The notes below the pieces were generated by a model. It did no database searches and had not been told where the DNA came from. It saw only the letters and a list, made by a program, of their open reading frames with translations. From Parapedobacter koreensis (GTDB lineage Bacteria; Bacteroidota; Bacteroidia; Sphingobacteriales; Sphingobacteriaceae): a stretch of DNA of 64,000 nt. The stretch covers positions 620,001 to 684,000 of the forward strand of contig NZ_FNZR01000001.1 in NCBI RefSeq assembly GCF_900109365.1, in the 5' to 3' direction. Position 1 is the stretch's first letter; each line of letters starts with the position of its first letter. Positions 7,589 through 16,039 of this stretch are shown one piece after another. Made by a program: the position numbers and the translations under genes.

Positions 7589-8497
7589 ATGCAACAGCAA
7601 ACAAACTTTGACGTAGTAATCGTTGGCGGCAGCTACGCAGGCCTCGCCGCCGGCATGGCACTGGGCCGATCCATACGCCGGGTGCTCATCATTGACGGCG
7701 GTAAGCCCTGCAACGCGCAGACACCCCACTCCCACAATTTCCTTACCCAAGATGGCAATACACCGGCTGGCATTGCCACACTTGGCCGCGAACAAGTGCT
7801 CGCCTATCCAACGGTACAAATTATACAGGACGAGGCAATCGATGTCTCCGGCGAAAACCTGGATTTCCGAATTGAAACGGCTGCGGGAACACGGATAATA
7901 GCTAAAAAAGTACTATTCGCTACCGGCATCAAAGACCAATTGCCTGCAATCGATGGCTTTGCTGCGTGCTGGGGCATATCGGTGATACATTGCCCCTACT
8001 GCCATGGCTATGAGTATCGCAATGAACCCACCGGCTTATTGGCCAATGGCGAAATGGCCTTCGAAAAAAGCCGCTTGATAGCCAACTGGACTAAGCAACT
8101 CACCGTATTTACCAATGGCGAGCCCACCATTTCAGACGACCACGCCAAGCAACTCGCAGCCATGGATATTGCCATCGTGACCGCCCCGCTACAACAAGTC
8201 GTGCACACAGCGGGTCACCTGAACCATATCGTATTGGCAGATGGCAACAAATTTGCCCTGACGGCATTGTATGCCGCTGTCCCGTTCGTGCAGCACTGTC
8301 CCTTGCTGGAACAACTGGGCTGTGAATTACTGGAGTCCGGACATGTCAAGGTAGATGGTTTCCAAAAAACTACGGTACCGGGGATTTATGCTGCCGGTGA
8401 TAACGTCACCAAGATGCGCAGTGTGGCATCAGCCGTCGCTGGGGGCACCACGGCAGGCGCATTTATCAACCATGAGCTGATAAGTGAGGGATATTGA
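7589..8497 (+). CDS. Thioredoxin-reductase-like FAD/NAD(P)H oxidoreductase
   Basis: 302-residue flavoprotein. The FAD-binding GxGxxG variant is IVGGSYAGLAAGMALG at the N-terminus, a redox pair CPYC follows in ISVIHCPYCHGYEYRN, and the C-terminal FAD signature is GIYAAGDN. The architecture is that of low-molecular-weight thioredoxin reductase, but Bacteroidota have many such paralogues acting on other disulfides or small molecules, so I do not call it TrxB. The start is the ATG at 7589; longer readings run into the TetR gene and across the palindrome at 7554-7571. Probable control by the neighbouring TetR protein is an inference from that palindrome. Confidence 0.88.
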   Translation: MQQQTNFDVVIVGGSYAGLAAGMALGRSIRRVLIIDGGKPCNAQTPHSHNFLTQDGNTPAGIATLGREQVLAYPTVQIIQDEAIDVSGENLDFRIETAAGTRIIAKKVLFATGIKDQLPAIDGFAACWGISVIHCPYCHGYEYRNEPTGLLANGEMAFEKSRLIANWTKQLTVFTNGEPTISDDHAKQLAAMDIAIVTAPLQQVVHTAGHLNHIVLADGNKFALTALYAAVPFVQHCPLLEQLGCELLESGHVKVDGFQKTTVPGIYAAGDNVTKMRSVASAVAGGTTAGAFINHELISEGY

Positions 8498-8646
8498 AGA
8501 CATCAGCAAATAGCCAACTGAAACCCAGCGTTTAAAACCTGTGGTTATGCAAAAGTGTAACAATAAGCCTGCTTTTTCATCCAATAATAGTAAACTTGCA
8601 TAACGTTTAGTCGACGCTTAAGTTCTTTTAACCAAAAATATCACAT

Positions 8647-9984
8647 ATGAAGAAAACGCTATCCATTACCGCGTTTGTCGGCCTGTTGCTTTGCAATGGA
8701 GTCATTGCAGATGCCCAGAACCGCATTGAATTCAAGGAATTCAAGCTCGATAATGGCCTCACCGTACTGATGCACCAAGACAATACAACGCCTATTGTGG
8801 CCGTATCGGTGATGTACCATGTGGGCTCAAAAAACGAAAATCCCGAACGGACGGGATTTGCGCATTTCTTTGAACACTTGCTGTTCGAGGGTACCGAAAA
8901 TATCGGACGCGGCGAATACATGAAAAAAATCGAGTCCATTGGTGGCACGCTCAATGCTTATACTTCAAATGATATCACCTACTATCATGAAGTGGTACCG
9001 GCAAATTATCTCGAAACAGCGCTCTACATGGAAAGTGAGCGGATGCTACATGCCAAGATTGACACCGTAGGTGTAGAAACCCAGCGCAACGTAGTAAAAG
9101 AGGAAAAAAGGCAGTCCTACGACAACCGTCCGTACGGCACTATCTTGATGGAAACGTTTAAACGCACCCATCAGGTACATCCTTACAACTGGACGGTCAT
9201 CGGTTCAATGGAACACTTGGATGCGGCTACACTGGATGAATTTATGCAGTTTTACCGGACATACTATGTACCCAACAATGCCGTTCTTTCCATTGCTGGC
9301 GACATTGACTACAACCAAGCGGAAACTTGGGTACGCGAATATTTCTCCGAAATACCGGTTGGCACCGGCACCATCAACCGGCCGAATATAACGGAACCCA
9401 AGCGCACACAGGAAATAAGCGACGTCGTGTACGACAATATCCAGCTGCCTGCCGTCATCCTGGCGTACAACCTGCCACAAAAAAAACACCAGGACTCTTA
9501 TGCGCTGAGCATGCTCTCTACTTACCTCACCGGAGGGAACAGCTCACTGCTGACCAAAGAGGTAGTGGATAAGCAGCAGAAAGCCATAGGCGTAGCGGCA
9601 TTCCCGCTTGACCTCGAAGACGGTGGTGTGCTGCTGACCTATGCCATCGCCAATATGGGGATATCGGCAGACACGTTGCAACAGGCGCTTGACGAGCAGA
9701 TCGAAAAAGTCATCGCCAACGGCATATCGGAAAGTGATTTTCAGAAACTGCAAGCGCAGGTGGAAAACGCCGTGGTGAGCCGCCATGCATCCGTGGCCGG
9801 GATAGCGGAAAGCCTTGCCGAGGCGAAAACCTTCTTCGGCGATGCCGACGAGGTAAACCATGAAATGGAGAAGTACAACAAGGTGACACGTGAAGATATT
9901 CAACGGGTAGCGCAGCAATACCTGGCCAGAGAAGGCCGCGTGGTCTTGCGCTATTTACCGAAATCTGAAGAACCGAAACAGTAA
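8647..9984 (+). CDS. Exported zinc peptidase, family M16 (active subunit)
   Basis: 445-residue M16 (pitrilysin/PqqL-like) metallopeptidase with a signal peptide (MKKTLSITAFVGLLLCNGVI then ADAQ). The inverted zinc motif HxxEH is HFFEH at residues 73-77, and the third ligand Glu is in VVKEEK near 152-153, at the spacing usual for the family. The protein should cleave peptides in the periplasm. The next gene, 32 bases downstream, is an M16-fold protein without the zinc motif, so the two very likely form the catalytic and non-catalytic halves of a heterodimer. A near -7 box, TAAACTTG, occurs at 8591-8598. Confidence 0.93.
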   Translation: MKKTLSITAFVGLLLCNGVIADAQNRIEFKEFKLDNGLTVLMHQDNTTPIVAVSVMYHVGSKNENPERTGFAHFFEHLLFEGTENIGRGEYMKKIESIGGTLNAYTSNDITYYHEVVPANYLETALYMESERMLHAKIDTVGVETQRNVVKEEKRQSYDNRPYGTILMETFKRTHQVHPYNWTVIGSMEHLDAATLDEFMQFYRTYYVPNNAVLSIAGDIDYNQAETWVREYFSEIPVGTGTINRPNITEPKRTQEISDVVYDNIQLPAVILAYNLPQKKHQDSYALSMLSTYLTGGNSSLLTKEVVDKQQKAIGVAAFPLDLEDGGVLLTYAIANMGISADTLQQALDEQIEKVIANGISESDFQKLQAQVENAVVSRHASVAGIAESLAEAKTFFGDADEVNHEMEKYNKVTREDIQRVAQQYLAREGRVVLRYLPKSEEPKQ

Positions 9985-10016
9985 CCGCTTATTTTCAAGC
10001 TAACGAAATCAACAAC

Positions 10017-12062
10017 ATGAAGAAAATCAGCATATATCTATTGGCCTTGGCCGGCACCTGCACCACAGCTTTCGCACAGGTAGACCGTAGCAAGTACCCC
10101 GAACCGGGCCCGGCTCCGCAAATCAACATCGGCGATCCGGCCACCTTTACATTGGACAATGGCTTGAAGGTGTTCGTCGTGGAAAACCACAAGCTGCCAC
10201 GGGTGACGTATTCACTCGTGATCGACCGCGACCCCATCCTGGAAGGCGATAAAGCAGGGCTCACCTCCCTCGCTGGCGACATGCTCATGGGCGGCACGGC
10301 CACGCGCAGCAAAGATGAACTCGATGAGGCCATTGACCGTATCGGTGCACGCATCAGCGCTTCTTCTACCTCGGCAAGTGCATCTTCATTGAAAAAGTAC
10401 AACGGCCAGTTGCTTGAACTGTTTGCCGATGTATTGTTCAACCCCGTATTTCCTCAATCGGAGCTCGACAAGCTGAAAAAACAACTGATCTCATCGCTGG
10501 CGGCTGCCAAAGATGATCCCAATAGCATCATCGGCGTTGTACGGAATGCGGCTATGTATGGCAAAGATCATCCCTATGGGGAAACTGAAACGGAAAAGAC
10601 GGTAGAAAACCTGCAAGTGGCCGATTTCAGAAATTATTACAGTACCTATTTCAAACCCAATGTGGCCTACTTAGCCATCGTGGGTGACATCACGGCGGCT
10701 GAAGCCAAAGAACTGGTGGGCCAGTATTTCGCTGGCTGGCAAAAGGGAGACGTACCCAAGCACGAGTGGTCGGCTCCGCAGCCACTACAAGGCAATAAGG
10801 TCGTGGTGGCAAACCGATCGGCAAGTGCCCAATCGGTCATCAACGTGGGCTATCCGCTTGATTTGAAACCCAATAACCCGGATGTCATCGCCGTCAATGT
10901 GGTAAGCCGCGTGCTTGGTGGCGGTTCGTCCGGACGCCTGTTTCTCAACCTTCGGGAAGATAAAGGATACACTTATGGCGCTTATGGCGGCATTACGCCA
11001 GACAAGCTGGTGGCTACACTCAATACCAGCGCTTCCGTGCGCAACTCGGTGACCGACAGCGCTACCCGGGAGTTTATTCATGAACTGGACAGGCTACGCG
11101 AAAAAACCATCACCCAGGAGGAGCTTGACCTTGCAAAGGCAGCCCTCGCCGGCAGCTTCGGCCGGTCATTGGAGCAGCCTTCTACGATTGCCAGCTTTGC
11201 CATCAATACCGAGTTGCAGAAGCTGCCAAAAGACTACTATAAAAACTACCTCAAAAACATGGATGGCATTACCTTGGCCCAAATCAATGATATTGCTGCT
11301 AAATATGTGCGCAACAGTGGCCTGCAAATCACTATTGTGGGTAAAGCGGATGATTTTGCGGACAAGATGGGTGCCTTTGGTGACGTGCAGTTTTATACCG
11401 TCACCGGCGATCCGGAAGTAAAAGTAGCCATTACCGATGCGAGCGTCACGGCCGAAGGTGTCATTGAAAAATACATCGAGGCCATAGGCGGCCGTGAAAA
11501 GCTGGCGGCCGTAAACAGCATCCGGCTAATAAGTGAAGCGGAAATACAGGGAATGGCCATTACCATCGAACAGCTGGTGGATAAGACCAAAGGCATCGCC
11601 GTACAAAACACCAAGCTTGGCGCTCAGGTATTGTCCAACGTGCGTGTCACCAAAGACAAGGTAACGGTATCCGCCCAAGGGCAATTACAGGAGCTTCCCG
11701 CTGAGGCAGCAGCAGCCTACCAAGCATTGCTGGAAATCTTCCCCGAACTTTCCTATCAAGAAAAAGGTGCTCAGCTGGAGTTGGATGGAATTTCCAAGGT
11801 GAATGATGAGGATGCTTACAAGGTGAAGGTAACCCAGGGCGGCAATACGTCCACGGAATATTTCAGCGTAGCGACCGGCCTCAAATTGAAGACAGAAAGC
11901 CCACTTTCAGGCGAAACTACCGTGGACAACTATGCTACTTATGACGGTATCCAGTTGCCAGAAACCATTACCGTCGTGAACCAGATGGTACCCATGCCCC
12001 TGAAAGCCGTGACCAAAGAAGTGGTCATCAACGGCGAAATCAGCGATGAAGAATTGAAATAG
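10017..12062 (+). CDS. Exported M16-family protein, non-catalytic partner with extra C-terminal domain
   Basis: 681-residue secreted protein (signal MKKISIYLLALAGTCTTAFA). Residues ~40-455 follow the two-domain M16 fold: FTLDNGLKVFVVENHKLPRV, and later GSSGRLFLNLREDKGYTYGAYG, the substrate-side R/Y motif. At the place of HxxEH it reads TSLAGDMLMGG, so zinc binding is lost. From ~475 a further ~200 residue region (starting VIEKYIEAIGGREKL) resembles an outer-membrane-lipoprotein-type beta sheet domain often found in exported Bacteroidota proteins. It directly follows the active M16 gene; co-transcription and heterodimer formation are expected. A strong hairpin ends the unit. Confidence 0.9.
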   Translation: MKKISIYLLALAGTCTTAFAQVDRSKYPEPGPAPQINIGDPATFTLDNGLKVFVVENHKLPRVTYSLVIDRDPILEGDKAGLTSLAGDMLMGGTATRSKDELDEAIDRIGARISASSTSASASSLKKYNGQLLELFADVLFNPVFPQSELDKLKKQLISSLAAAKDDPNSIIGVVRNAAMYGKDHPYGETETEKTVENLQVADFRNYYSTYFKPNVAYLAIVGDITAAEAKELVGQYFAGWQKGDVPKHEWSAPQPLQGNKVVVANRSASAQSVINVGYPLDLKPNNPDVIAVNVVSRVLGGGSSGRLFLNLREDKGYTYGAYGGITPDKLVATLNTSASVRNSVTDSATREFIHELDRLREKTITQEELDLAKAALAGSFGRSLEQPSTIASFAINTELQKLPKDYYKNYLKNMDGITLAQINDIAAKYVRNSGLQITIVGKADDFADKMGAFGDVQFYTVTGDPEVKVAITDASVTAEGVIEKYIEAIGGREKLAAVNSIRLISEAEIQGMAITIEQLVDKTKGIAVQNTKLGAQVLSNVRVTKDKVTVSAQGQLQELPAEAAAAYQALLEIFPELSYQEKGAQLELDGISKVNDEDAYKVKVTQGGNTSTEYFSVATGLKLKTESPLSGETTVDNYATYDGIQLPETITVVNQMVPMPLKAVTKEVVINGEISDEELK

Positions 12063-12065
12063 GAT

Positions 12066-12110
12066 TTTTAGCCGGTTCCGTGGGCTTGCCGCCGGCGGCA
12101 CCGGCTAAAA
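12066..12110. terminator. Bidirectional terminator between convergent genes
   Basis: An 11-bp stem (TTTTAGCCGGT at 12066-12076 with ACCGGCTAAAA at 12100-12110) encloses a smaller palindrome TGCCGCCGGCGGCA. T-runs on both sides allow function in both directions. The stop codon of the minus-strand FMN reductase (12105-12107) lies inside the stem. Confidence 0.75.
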
Positions 12111-12626
12111 CCTAATAAACTCTTCAATCTGCTCATTGGTAAACCGTACAGTATCTTCCTTGTACAAGTTGCCTTCGGTGTCAAATTCATTAAAAATATG
12201 AGGGATGTGGATGCGCAACGGCAATACATGTAGCCGTACGTAATGGCAGACACCCGTAAAATGGTCTACCCCCCGGATGTTGCCATATTTACCGCTGGAG
12301 AGCCCCACCAATGCGGCTTTCTTATTAAAAAAACTATCGGGAAACTTGCAAGCATCCACAAAGGTTTTCAAAATCCCCGGAAAGCTTCCATTGTACTCGG
12401 GGATTACAAAAATGAATTTCTCCGTAGCATTGATACGTTCTTGATACGGGAGGAAAGCATCGCTCCGGGTTTTGTACATATCAGCCGATATAAAGTCTAC
12501 TGATAAATCCGTTAACGAGAGGATATGGGCCGGTACTCCTTTCTTCAGGAGCTGATGTTGATAATAACTGGAAAGCTTAAACGTATTACTATGAGGGCGG
12601 TTTGTCCCGGATATAATGGTAATCAT
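12105..12626 (-). CDS. NAD(P)H-dependent FMN reductase, flavodoxin-like fold
   Basis: 173-residue protein with the FMN-phosphate loop SGTNRPHSNT at the N-terminus, the flavin-ring motif PEYNGSFPGILKTFVD and a third loop GLSSGKYGNIRG, the pattern of the NADPH-dependent FMN reductase family (ArsH/SsuE/azoreductase-like). It would reduce flavin or quinone-like substrates in the cytosol. Single gene, divergent from parA and convergent with the M16 pair; its stop codon is part of the shared terminator stem. Physiological substrate unknown. Confidence 0.9.
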   Translation of the reverse strand: MITIISGTNRPHSNTFKLSSYYQHQLLKKGVPAHILSLTDLSVDFISADMYKTRSDAFLPYQERINATEKFIFVIPEYNGSFPGILKTFVDACKFPDSFFNKKAALVGLSSGKYGNIRGVDHFTGVCHYVRLHVLPLRIHIPHIFNEFDTEGNLYKEDTVRFTNEQIEEFIRF

Positions 12627-12718
12627 AATGGATTAAATTAAAAAGCGTATCTTAGCCCCTTGTATTTAGCATGGCTGAAAAGCTTAAAAGTACAAATTAA
12701 TGAAATTTTTCATCACCC

Positions 12719-13516
12719 ATGGGTAAAATCATTTCAATAGCCAATCAAAAAGGGGGAGTAGGTAAAACGACTACCTCCATCAACCTTGCGGCCAGTTTAG
12801 CTGTGCTGGAATACAAAACCTTGTTGGTAGATGCCGACCCGCAAGCCAACTCGACCTCCGGAATCGGATTTGACCCACGTGCGATTAAAGCCAGCGTCTA
12901 TGAATGCTTGATTAATGATCTCGATCCGCATGAGGCTATCCAGCATACGGATACGCCGAACCTCGATCTCTTGCCTGCGCACATTGATTTGGTCGGCGCC
13001 GAGATCGAAATGATCAACCTGCATGAACGGGAATACAAAATGCGGGGCATTCTGAGCCAAGTGAAAGATGAATATGATTTTATCGTAATCGATTGCTCAC
13101 CTTCCCTCGGGCTCATCACCATCAATGCGCTATCGGCCTCCGACTCGGTGATTATTCCGGTGCAGTGCGAGTACTTCGCCCTTGAAGGATTAGGTAAATT
13201 GCTCAATACCATCAAAATCGTGCAAAACCGACTAAATACCGCATTGGAAATCGAAGGCATCTTATTGACCATGTATGACGTTCGCCTCCGGCTATCTAAC
13301 CAAGTGGTAGAAGAAGTGAAGACGCATTTCCACGAATTGGTCTTTGATACCATCATCCAGCGCAATACGCGGCTCAGCGAAGCGCCAAGTTTCGGCATCT
13401 CCGTGATCATGCATGATGCCAACAGCAAAGGCGCTATCAACTACCTGAATCTGGCCCGTGAAATCCTTGAGAAAAACAACCTCAATAAAGAAGAAAAAGA
13501 ACAAGTAAGCGTATAA
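12719..13516 (+). CDS. parA: Chromosome partitioning ATPase ParA (Soj)
   Basis: 265-residue deviant Walker ATPase. It begins MGKIISIANQKGGVGKTTTS, with the signature Lys in KGGVGKTT, then VDADPQANSTSG and DFIVIDCSPSLG. ParA binds DNA cooperatively as ATP dimers and is driven by ParB to move replication origins apart. parB follows after six bases and DUF5683, dapB and lepB come next, a gene order seen in many Bacteroidota. Length and absence of an N-terminal helix-turn-helix mark it as a chromosomal type Ia-like/Soj protein. I saw no exact parS consensus in the window. Confidence 0.95.
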   Translation: MGKIISIANQKGGVGKTTTSINLAASLAVLEYKTLLVDADPQANSTSGIGFDPRAIKASVYECLINDLDPHEAIQHTDTPNLDLLPAHIDLVGAEIEMINLHEREYKMRGILSQVKDEYDFIVIDCSPSLGLITINALSASDSVIIPVQCEYFALEGLGKLLNTIKIVQNRLNTALEIEGILLTMYDVRLRLSNQVVEEVKTHFHELVFDTIIQRNTRLSEAPSFGISVIMHDANSKGAINYLNLAREILEKNNLNKEEKEQVSV

Positions 13517-13522
13517 TACAAC

Positions 13523-14446
13523 ATGGCAGCACAACAACGGAAAATAGGATTGGGTAAGGGATTAAGTGCGTTGCTCGACGATTCGGAAGAGGTAATCAAG
13601 CGGCCATCTGAAAACAGCGTCACGGAAGTACCTTCCTCACGGAAAGCTCCGGGCACAATCAGTGCAGTAAGCGTTTCTAAAATCGCCATCAACCCCTTCC
13701 AGCCACGTACGGATTTTGATGAAGAAGCACTACGCGAACTGGCGGATTCCATCAAACTGCAAGGGCTTATACAGCCCATCACGGTAAGGCAGGCCGAAGG
13801 CGACACCTACCAGCTGATTAGTGGTGAACGGCGGTTGCGGGCAGCAAAATTGGCGGGATTGACCGAGATACCGGCTTACATCCGTACGGCTAATGACCAG
13901 CAGATGCTGGAAATGGCGCTCATTGAAAATATCCAGCGTGAAAACCTCAATGCCATTGAGGTAGCGCTGAGTTTCCAGCGGATGATTGAGGAATGCAATC
14001 TCAAACAGGAAGAACTTGGCGATCGGGTAAGTAAAAACCGCTCAACGGTGACCAACTACCTGCGCCTGTTGAAACTGCCGCCCGTCATACAGGCGGCCAT
14101 ACGCGACGGGCAATTAAGCATGGGACATGCCCGGGCGCTGATCAACGTATCCGAAATCGACAAGCAACTCTATATTTTCCGTGAAATTGTCAAGAAGGGA
14201 CTATCTGTAAGGAAAACCGAAGAACTGGTACGGGATATCCAACAATATACCAATAGGCAAACTGACAAACGGGACAAAACACCGGCCTTGTCTTTCCAAT
14301 ACCAGAAGGTGGAAGATGACCTGGCTTCCAAATTTGCCACGCGGGTGAAACTGAAAGTTTCAGGCAAAAAAGGTGATGGCGCTATTGAAATCCCGTTCCA
14401 TTCGGAAGATGATCTCAACAGGATCCTTGAATTATTAGATTGGTGA
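13523..14446 (+). CDS. parB: Chromosome partitioning protein ParB (Spo0J)
   Basis: 307-residue CTP-dependent DNA clamp. It opens with a basic segment RKIGLGKGLSALLDD, typical of ParB; the ParB/sulfiredoxin domain has NPFQPRTDFDEEAL and the CTP-binding GERRLRAAKLAGLTEIPA; the arginine-rich patch is ENIQRENLN; and the parS-reading helix-turn-helix is LGDRVSKNRSTVTNYLRLL. The C-terminal ~45 residues form the dimer domain. It follows parA by six bases and its TGA overlaps the ATG of the DUF5683 gene by one base (TGATG), so the three are translated from one message. Confidence 0.95.
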   Translation: MAAQQRKIGLGKGLSALLDDSEEVIKRPSENSVTEVPSSRKAPGTISAVSVSKIAINPFQPRTDFDEEALRELADSIKLQGLIQPITVRQAEGDTYQLISGERRLRAAKLAGLTEIPAYIRTANDQQMLEMALIENIQRENLNAIEVALSFQRMIEECNLKQEELGDRVSKNRSTVTNYLRLLKLPPVIQAAIRDGQLSMGHARALINVSEIDKQLYIFREIVKKGLSVRKTEELVRDIQQYTNRQTDKRDKTPALSFQYQKVEDDLASKFATRVKLKVSGKKGDGAIEIPFHSEDDLNRILELLDW

Positions 14447-15183
14447 TGAACCGATTGCTCATTATCTTCCTATTGGCTCTTGGGGTTATGGGCAGCCTAC
14501 AAGCCCAGGAGCTTGATAGTTTGCGTAGGGATACCATCCCCAAAAAGGTGGACTCCCTTGCTATAGATACCGCTGGCGCGCGGGCTACCGAAACCCGCCG
14601 GGAGCGGCGGCAACGGGAACGGCTCGAACGGGAAGCCCAAGAAGAGAAACAAACGATATTTAAAGATTCTGCACGGCTGGCACTGGAAGCCATGTCCGTA
14701 CGGCCATGGAAGCAGTCGCTCAAGGTACCCGGTTGGGGGCAGATTACCAACGGCGGCTGGTGGTGGCTCAAGGTACCTGTGATTTATGGCGGTTTCGTAA
14801 GTGCGGTGCTCGTATTTGAGTTTAACAATCGATACTATCGAACGTATCGCAGCGAGGCGCAGTACCGGTTGAATAACAATCATGCCATTCCACCCAATAC
14901 GAATTTCCCATACCTTGAGGCCGGCAGCCAAGCCACCGATCGCTTAATTGCCGGCATGGACTATTACCGACGTAGCCGCGACCTCACGATCTTGGTGACT
15001 GTGGGATGGTGGGGCATACAAGCCGTGGAGGCCTACGTCACTTCCATGCTCAAACACCGCTGGGATATAAGCGATGATTTGGGCATCAACATTTCTCCTA
15101 CACTGCTGCAACAGCCAGCCACATCACTGGCCTATCAGAACCGCCCCTATGCCATCGGCTTTAAGGTGGGATTTAGATTTTAA
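14446..15183 (+). CDS. DUF5683-family exported/membrane protein
   Basis: 245-residue protein with a signal peptide (MNRLLIIFLLALGVMGSLQA, then Q). A charged, Arg-rich linker (residues ~45-75) leads to the family core: WKQSLKVPGWGQITNGGWWW, then hydrophobic LKVPVIYGGFVSAVLVFEF and a second segment LTILVTVGWWGIQAVEAYV, probably membrane hairpins. DUF5683 proteins are widespread next to parB in Bacteroidota; function unknown. Start codon ATG at 14446 shares its A with the parB stop. The C-terminal beta-like stretch (YAIGFKVGFRF) resembles an outer-membrane strand ending in Phe, a hint at outer-membrane location. Confidence 0.87.
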   Translation: MNRLLIIFLLALGVMGSLQAQELDSLRRDTIPKKVDSLAIDTAGARATETRRERRQRERLEREAQEEKQTIFKDSARLALEAMSVRPWKQSLKVPGWGQITNGGWWWLKVPVIYGGFVSAVLVFEFNNRYYRTYRSEAQYRLNNNHAIPPNTNFPYLEAGSQATDRLIAGMDYYRRSRDLTILVTVGWWGIQAVEAYVTSMLKHRWDISDDLGINISPTLLQQPATSLAYQNRPYAIGFKVGFRF

Positions 15184-15223
15184 AAAAAATCAGGTTCCAC
15201 TAAAAATGATTCACATTTTATGC

Positions 15224-15231
15224 TAAGTTTG
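15224..15231 (+). promoter_or_regulatory. -7 promoter element of dapB
   Basis: TAAGTTTG matches TAnnTTTG and ends 20 bases before the dapB ATG, so dapB-lepB can be expressed apart from parAB. Confidence 0.55.
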
Positions 15232-15251
15232 CGAATTAGCGATTTACTTAC

Positions 15252-16001
15252 ATGAACATTGCATTACTCGGATATGGTAAAATGGGGCAACTTATCGAAA
15301 AATTTGCCCTGCAACGTGGCCATCAAATCCACCTCATCGTGGATGAAAGTAATCGGGAAAGCATCGACGCCACAGATTTAGCAGGTGCTGATATGACCAT
15401 TGACTTCAGTAGGCCTGAAGCCGCTGTAGCTAATATCGATTTGTGCTTTGAAGCGAATGTACCTCTTGTGGTAGGCACTACCGGTTGGTATAATCAGCTT
15501 GAAGCGGTAAAAAAAAGATGCATAGCTGGTAACAAAACGTTGCTGTACGGCTCTAACTTCAGTATTGGAGTAAATGTGTTTTTTTATATCAACGAACTGT
15601 TGGCCACTGCAATGAACCCATACCAGCAATATGATGTACAGGTAGAAGAGATCCACCATACCCAAAAGCTGGATGCCCCCAGCGGTACGGCTATCACGAT
15701 AGCAGAAGGCATCATCGAACACACCGATTCCAAAACGGAATGGATAAACAACCTCATCGGTGAGGGTGAAGAATCTATTCCAAAACCCCATCAATTGCTC
15801 ATTGAAAGCCACCGTATCGAAGACGTGCCCGGCACACATACGGTGTTGTATAGTTCTGAGGTCGATCAGATTGAATTCAAACATACTGCACATAGCCGTG
15901 CTGGATTTGCCTTGGGTGCAGTGATCGCTGCCGAATGGCTTGAGGGCAAAACCGGGTTTTACCAAGTGACCGAAATGTTTAACTTTGGCGGGCACGTGTA
16001 A
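15252..16001 (+). CDS. dapB: 4-hydroxy-tetrahydrodipicolinate reductase
   Basis: 249-residue DapB, the NAD(P)H-dependent reductase of the lysine/meso-diaminopimelate pathway, needed for peptidoglycan. Seen: the Rossmann start MNIALLGYGKMGQ, GTTGW, SNFSIGVNVFF, and the catalytic/substrate motif EIHHTQKLDAPSGTA with the paired histidines and Lys. The C-terminal AHSRAGFALGAV is also typical. Length is normal for the Bacteroidota form. It has its own -7 box, and lepB follows 38 bases later. Confidence 0.95.
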   Translation: MNIALLGYGKMGQLIEKFALQRGHQIHLIVDESNRESIDATDLAGADMTIDFSRPEAAVANIDLCFEANVPLVVGTTGWYNQLEAVKKRCIAGNKTLLYGSNFSIGVNVFFYINELLATAMNPYQQYDVQVEEIHHTQKLDAPSGTAITIAEGIIEHTDSKTEWINNLIGEGEESIPKPHQLLIESHRIEDVPGTHTVLYSSEVDQIEFKHTAHSRAGFALGAVIAAEWLEGKTGFYQVTEMFNFGGHV

Positions 16002-16039
16002 TATAGCTGACAAACATATTTTAAACAAAAACCTATTAT

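Noticed and set aside
12670-12699. Nine-codon leader frame (MAEKLKSTN) before parA
   Set aside because: Too short, and no attenuator-type hairpin accompanies it.
12719-14446. parS centromere near parAB
   Set aside because: No sequence matching the GTTTCACGTGAAAC-type consensus was found in or near the genes or elsewhere in the window; sites probably lie nearer the origin.
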